A stretch of 9,115 bases of DNA from SAR116 cluster bacterium (GTDB lineage Bacteria > Pseudomonadota > Alphaproteobacteria > Puniceispirillales > Marisalimonadaceae): contig NZIY01000001.1 in assembly GCA_002691795.1 (NCBI GenBank), positions 1-9,115 of the forward strand, read 5' to 3'. Numbering within the stretch: the first letter of the stretch is position 1; the number at the start of each line of letters is the position of its first letter. The position numbers were made by a program, and so were the translations under genes. This document shows, piece by piece, positions 5,799 through 9,115 of this stretch. The notes beneath the pieces were generated by a model. The model ran no database searches. It saw nothing but the letters and a program-made list of their open reading frames with translations, and was not told the origin of the DNA.

Positions 5799-7856
5799 AT
5801 GTCAGAAATTACAGTTAACAAAAAAGGAACAATTTTGGATGAGGACGAAAATTTTAAACCAATTCACGATAATTTCAGGTTCTATGATCACTTTAGTAAA
5901 TTTTCTGGACTAGCTGTTGCTCAACTATATTTAATTTGTGCTGCAGTTACTGGATATGAAGTAATATCAAGATATGTTTTTGATGCTCCAACTCAATGGG
6001 TGTTTGAAGTTGTGATGGTATTAGCTGCTACTGCATGGATGTTATCTGCTGCCTATGTGACATTGCATAAACGTCATATAGGTATAACGGTCTTTTACAT
6101 TATGGCATCTGATAGAGGGAAGTGGTGGCTTGATTTGTTTGCCTACGTTATTGGTGTAATAGCATTATGGTTATTAATTGATGATTCTGTGATTAGGGCT
6201 TTGGAATCAGTAATGATGACTGAAAGAGCTGGTAGCGCGTGGAATTCACCACAACCACTTATCTTAAAATCAATGTTAACACTTGGAGCTTTTTTCTACA
6301 TACTTCAGTTGATGATAAATTTATATAGACATTTTTCATCAAAGTTTGCAAAAAATATTGTTTTAGTAGTTTGTGGTTTAATTTTATTACGTATAACTTG
6401 CGTTATAATAGTTCATTTTGTTGGTGAAGAAAGTTTTTTTGGTCACATTAATTCAATCTATGCTTACATTGGTGGTTTCATAAACCCTCAAGAAATTATT
6501 AATATGAGAGATATGGATATTGGAACAGCAAGTCTTCTCATTGTTGCGTTAATGCTGATATTAATGATGACAGGTATGCCTTTAGGAGTAGTTACACTTT
6601 TTGTTTCAATATTAAGTGCTTTATTTTATTTTGGTTATGGAGGCTTATACTTAGTTTCAACAAACGCTTTTGGATTATTAGAAAAATATCCCTTAATCGC
6701 AGTTCCTTTATTTGTTTTAATGGCATCAATTTTAGAAAGAGCTGGTGTTGCTGAGGATTTATTTGACGCAATGTCTATTTTTGCTGGGAAACTTAGAGGT
6801 GGAGTAGCCATTCAAACAATTGCAGTAGCGGTTGTCTTGGCTGCCATGTCAGGTGTGATGGGTGGTGAAATTGTAATGTTAGGCTTAGTAGCTTTGCCAC
6901 AACTATTAAGGCTTGGCTACGATAGAAAAATGTCAATAGGATTAATTTGTGCATCTGGTGCATTAGCTACTTTAATACCACCTAGTATTATTATGATTAT
7001 TTATGGACTTTCAGCTCAAGTAGCTATTGGTGATCTATTTATGGCAGGAGCTGTTCCAGGACTTCTTCTTGCTGGATTATATGCTATATATGTATTAGTT
7101 AGATGTAATCTTAATCCATCGATGGCTCCTACTGCAGAAGAAGTAGCTTCTGCTAGAAAAAAAGAAATGAAAATGTCTAAGGACAAACTTTATGCTGTTT
7201 TCTTAAGTATATTTTTAATATTCTGTGTAATGGGATCAATATATGGTGGAATAGCTTCTGTTACCGAGGCAGCGGCTGTTGGAGTATTAGGCGCTATTTT
7301 TGTAGCTGCTTTTAGAAACTCTTTTGATTGGAATTTGTTACAGGTGGCTTTAGCTGGAACTATGTCGACTGTTGGAACAATTATTTGGTTAATATTAGGT
7401 GCTGTAGCATTTGTAGGAATATACAATTTGATTGGTGGTGCAGATTTTATGAGATCTTTATTTTCTGGTCTTGGGTTACCCGCGCTTGGTATCGTTTTTG
7501 TAATGATGGGTATTTTAGTTGTTCTTGGAACTTTTATGGAATGGATTGCAATTGCATTTATTACTGTTCCTGTATTTGCGCCTGTTGTGGTAAGTATGGC
7601 GCCTGAACTTGGTTTAGAACCTGAATGGGCTGCAGTATGGTTTGGTGTGCTTTTTGTGATGAATATTCAAATATACTTTTTATCACCTCCTTTTGGTCCT
7701 GCTTGTTTTTGGTTAAAATCCGTAGCACCTGCTGATATCGAGTTACAGGAAATATTTTACTCTGTGCTACCATTTATTGCATTACAAATCATAGGAATGT
7801 TATTGGTAATGTTTTACCCTGAAATCGCACTATGGTTTCCTAAGTTTTTGTCTTGA
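5799..7856 (+). CDS. dctQM: Fused TRAP transporter permease, DctQ-DctM
   Basis: A 685-residue inner-membrane protein combining the small (DctQ, PF04290) and large (DctM, PF06808) TRAP subunits. The Q part is about residues 30-180 with four hydrophobic segments near 36-56, 67-90, 110-130 and 155-177, and the family signature ISRYVFDAPTQWVFE (56-70). A linking stretch at about 183-240 contains a hydrophobic helix. The M part, about 242-685, shows TGMPLGVV (258-265), PLFVLMASILERAG (303-316), AAMSGVMGGEIVMLG (348-362), ASGALATLIPPS (385-396) and GGIASVTEAAAVG (483-495). The last two are hallmark regions that form the Na+ and transport sites. It takes substrate from DctP and imports it with Na+. 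Fused QM forms are well known, for example the sialic acid carrier SiaQM. The gene is transcribed away from dctP, so binding protein and permease can be expressed separately. Confidence 0.93.
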   Translation: MSEITVNKKGTILDEDENFKPIHDNFRFYDHFSKFSGLAVAQLYLICAAVTGYEVISRYVFDAPTQWVFEVVMVLAATAWMLSAAYVTLHKRHIGITVFYIMASDRGKWWLDLFAYVIGVIALWLLIDDSVIRALESVMMTERAGSAWNSPQPLILKSMLTLGAFFYILQLMINLYRHFSSKFAKNIVLVVCGLILLRITCVIIVHFVGEESFFGHINSIYAYIGGFINPQEIINMRDMDIGTASLLIVALMLILMMTGMPLGVVTLFVSILSALFYFGYGGLYLVSTNAFGLLEKYPLIAVPLFVLMASILERAGVAEDLFDAMSIFAGKLRGGVAIQTIAVAVVLAAMSGVMGGEIVMLGLVALPQLLRLGYDRKMSIGLICASGALATLIPPSIIMIIYGLSAQVAIGDLFMAGAVPGLLLAGLYAIYVLVRCNLNPSMAPTAEEVASARKKEMKMSKDKLYAVFLSIFLIFCVMGSIYGGIASVTEAAAVGVLGAIFVAAFRNSFDWNLLQVALAGTMSTVGTIIWLILGAVAFVGIYNLIGGADFMRSLFSGLGLPALGIVFVMMGILVVLGTFMEWIAIAFITVPVFAPVVVSMAPELGLEPEWAAVWFGVLFVMNIQIYFLSPPFGPACFWLKSVAPADIELQEIFYSVLPFIALQIIGMLLVMFYPEIALWFPKFLS

Positions 7857-7894
7857 TAATTGTTTTTAACAATACGGTTGCAATTAATTTTTAA
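7857..7894. terminator. AT-rich convergent spacer with two weak stems
   Basis: This 38-base gap separates the convergent dctQM and zur genes. ATTGTT (7859-7864) pairs with AACAAT (7868-7873), and ATTAATT (7883-7889) pairs with AATTAAT (7893-7899), the second reaching into the zur stop. Both are short and nearly all A-T. They may serve as weak two-way terminators, but the evidence is thin. Confidence 0.25.
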
Positions 7895-8278
7895 TTAATG
7901 ACATTTTGAACAAGTGCCAGATATTTCTATAGTGTGATTTTTATATTTGCTTCCATATTTTTCGCAAGTTTTATTTAACTGTTTATTGATTTTTTGATCT
8001 TCAAGTTCAATGATATTTTCGCAAAGATCACATATTAAAAAAAATGTAGAATTTTGATTCGAACAATTAATTTTACTGCAGGCAACGAATGCATTTTTAC
8101 TTTCAATTTTATGAACTTTACCTAATTCAATTAATTTGTCTAAAGCTCTATAAACTTGAGTAGGGGATTTAATTCCTAACTTTTGAGTTTCAAATAGAAT
8201 GTTATATGCTTTTAGTGGTTTATCAGATGCTTCTAAAAGTTTGTGAACAGTTTCCTGATTATATGATAATTCAAACAT
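7895..8278 (-). CDS. zur: Zinc uptake regulator of the Fur family
   Basis: A 127-residue Fur-family repressor, compact next to E. coli Zur (171 residues). The winged-helix half is 1-62, with the family signatures KPLKAYNILFE (20-30) and SPTQVYRALDKLIELGKVHKIES (38-60). The dimerisation half carries structural zinc motifs CDLC (83-86) and CSKC (123-126). HKIES and FVAC (64-67) place His56 and Cys67 where E. coli Zur has sensor ligands His77 and Cys88, and Glu91 matches Glu111. No histidine aligns with E. coli His96; Cys72 is nearby. The gene follows znuB by 11 bases on the same strand, which separates Zur from Fur and Irr relatives. It should repress zinc uptake when zinc is plentiful, including its own operon. 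The Zur box is presumably upstream of znuC or znuA, outside the window. No Shine-Dalgarno sequence precedes its ATG. Confidence 0.88.
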   Translation of the reverse strand: MFELSYNQETVHKLLEASDKPLKAYNILFETQKLGIKSPTQVYRALDKLIELGKVHKIESKNAFVACSKINCSNQNSTFFLICDLCENIIELEDQKINKQLNKTCEKYGSKYKNHTIEISGTCSKCH

Positions 8279-8289
8279 TTTTTAAAATA

Positions 8290-9105
8290 TCAAATTTTTG
8301 ATTTTTGTACAATAGTCATTCCTTTTTTAAAAAATAAGGAGATTATAAAAAGCATCAATGAAGCAACTATAATACTGGGGCCAGAAGGAGTATTTAATTC
8401 TAAAGAACAAAATAAACCTATTACCACTGATAATATGCCACCAATGATTGAAAAAAACATCATTTGAATGGGACTTGTACTAAAGTTTCTAGACATGGCA
8501 GGAGGTATTAATAGCAAACCTGTAATTAATAAAACACCAATCATTTTGATAGATATGGCAATAATACCTGCTAAAATTACAGTAAAGATATAATTTGAAA
8601 TATCTGGGTTCATTCCCTCAGCTTTTGCTAAGTCATAACTTACAGTTGCTGCGAACAAGGATTTCCAGATATAAAATAAGACTAAAAGGATTAAACTTCC
8701 TCCAAGCCAAATAATTATAATGTCATTCGGTGTCACAGAAAGAATGTCACCCAGTAATAGACCCATTAAGTCAAAACGTATTGTTGTAAGTATTGCGATG
8801 AAAACGAGGCCAATTGCAAGTGAAGAATGAGCAAGCAAACCTAGCAAAGCGTCACCAGCTAATTTAGTTTTCTTTTGTAAAACTATAAGAAGTAAAGCAA
8901 TAATTCCAGATATTACAAAAACAGATAAAGATAAATCAATATTTAATATAAAGCCTATTGTGACCCCAAGCAAACCCGAATGAGCAAGAGTATCCCCAAA
9001 GTAAGCTAATCTTCTCCAAATAACAAAACATCCTAATGGACCAGCAACAATTGCCATCCCTATACCAGCTAAAAGAGCTCTTGTAAAAAAATCATCTAGG
9101 ATCAT
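8290..9105 (-). CDS. znuB: Zinc ABC transporter permease
   Basis: A 271-residue integral membrane protein of the ABC-3 family (PF00950), with about eight hydrophobic segments. Family signatures are RRLAYFGDTLAHSGLLGV (31-48), AGDALLGLLAHSSLAIGLV (83-101), GLLLGDILSV (115-124), AEGMNPD (162-168, the contact region for the ATPase) and GVLLITGLLLIPPAMSR (190-206). It forms the membrane channel for zinc with the ATPase ZnuC and the binding protein ZnuA, neither within the window. Manganese or iron permeases share this fold, but zur directly downstream favours zinc. At the start the bases read ATGA (minus strand, 9105-9102). A TGA in the +1 frame there could be the stop of znuC, which would make the two genes translationally coupled (inference from 14 bases only). 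The predicted order is znuC-znuB-zur. Confidence 0.9.
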   Translation of the reverse strand: MILDDFFTRALLAGIGMAIVAGPLGCFVIWRRLAYFGDTLAHSGLLGVTIGFILNIDLSLSVFVISGIIALLLIVLQKKTKLAGDALLGLLAHSSLAIGLVFIAILTTIRFDLMGLLLGDILSVTPNDIIIIWLGGSLILLVLFYIWKSLFAATVSYDLAKAEGMNPDISNYIFTVILAGIIAISIKMIGVLLITGLLLIPPAMSRNFSTSPIQMMFFSIIGGILSVVIGLFCSLELNTPSGPSIIVASLMLFIISLFFKKGMTIVQKSKI

Positions 9106-9115
9106 TTTGAAATAC

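Noticed and set aside
7190..7773. Reading frames inside dctQM (7190-7426 and 7561-7773 minus, 7328-7606 plus)
   Set aside because: They are fully covered by conserved DctM motifs in the main frame. Their translations are biased (for example very Cys/Trp-rich in the plus frame), as expected of shadows of a membrane-protein gene.
7859..7899. Stem-loops as confident terminators of dctQM and zur
   Set aside because: The stems are 6-7 bp and almost purely A-T, and one overlaps a stop codon. Such stems are common by chance at this base composition, so I kept them only as a low-confidence feature.
9102..9115. Possible 3' end of znuC on the minus strand
   Set aside because: Only about four codons and a TGA would be visible. 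The overlap with the znuB start is suggestive, but too short to call as a gene.
1..9115. Mobile element, phage, toxin-antitoxin or defence system
   Set aside because: No transposase, integrase, terminal repeat, toxin-like pair or nuclease is seen. Composition looks uniform, and all genes have ordinary metabolic, transport or regulatory families or are short unknowns.

Overview
The window is a dense, clearly AT-rich stretch of bacterial chromosome. Spacers are short (the longest is about 105 bases), convergent genes nearly touch or overlap at their stops, and start sites are often poor in Shine-Dalgarno sequence. The gene set is a TRAP transporter with a fused QM permease, a Zur/ZnuB zinc module, a signal-less BtuF-like cobalamin-binding protein and a MORN-repeat protease. 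Together these suggest a streamlined marine alphaproteobacterium of the SAR11 (Pelagibacterales) type or a similar AT-rich lineage. This is an inference from composition and gene content; there is no rRNA or other taxonomic marker here.

Layout, left to right. (1) Positions 1-1526, plus strand: the 3' part of a MORN-repeat / HtrA-like serine protease whose start lies before the window. (2) 1530-2481, minus strand: a two-gene unit of a 56-residue unrecognised protein overlapping the start of a cytoplasmic BtuF-like cobalamin-binding protein. (3) 2561-3763, plus: a cytoplasmic beta-lactamase-fold serine hydrolase of the NylB/esterase type, possibly on a leaderless message. (4) 3760-5693, minus: a 40-residue single-span membrane protein, the TRAP substrate-binding protein DctP, a strong hairpin, and an RraA-family aldolase/decarboxylase. 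(5) 5799-7856, plus and divergent from dctP: a fused DctQM TRAP permease. An 18-bp perfect palindrome sits between the two divergent TRAP transcripts. (6) 7895-9105, minus: zinc permease znuB followed by the zinc regulator zur; znuC is probably just beyond the right edge.

How it fits together: DctP captures a small organic acid in the periplasm and passes it to the DctQM Na+-coupled permease. RraA-family enzymes cleave or decarboxylate 2-oxo-dicarboxylic acids, so the RraA-like protein downstream of dctP may act on the imported compound or a product of it (inference). The hairpin between dctP and rraA would give much more binding protein than enzyme. Zur plus Znu is a standard zinc-uptake control circuit.

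The least explained items are the 40-residue membrane protein ahead of dctP, the 56-residue protein coupled to the BtuF-like gene, and the palindrome in the divergent TRAP promoter region. I see no mobile element, CRISPR array, tRNA or rRNA, and no gene-free stretch over 300 bases.
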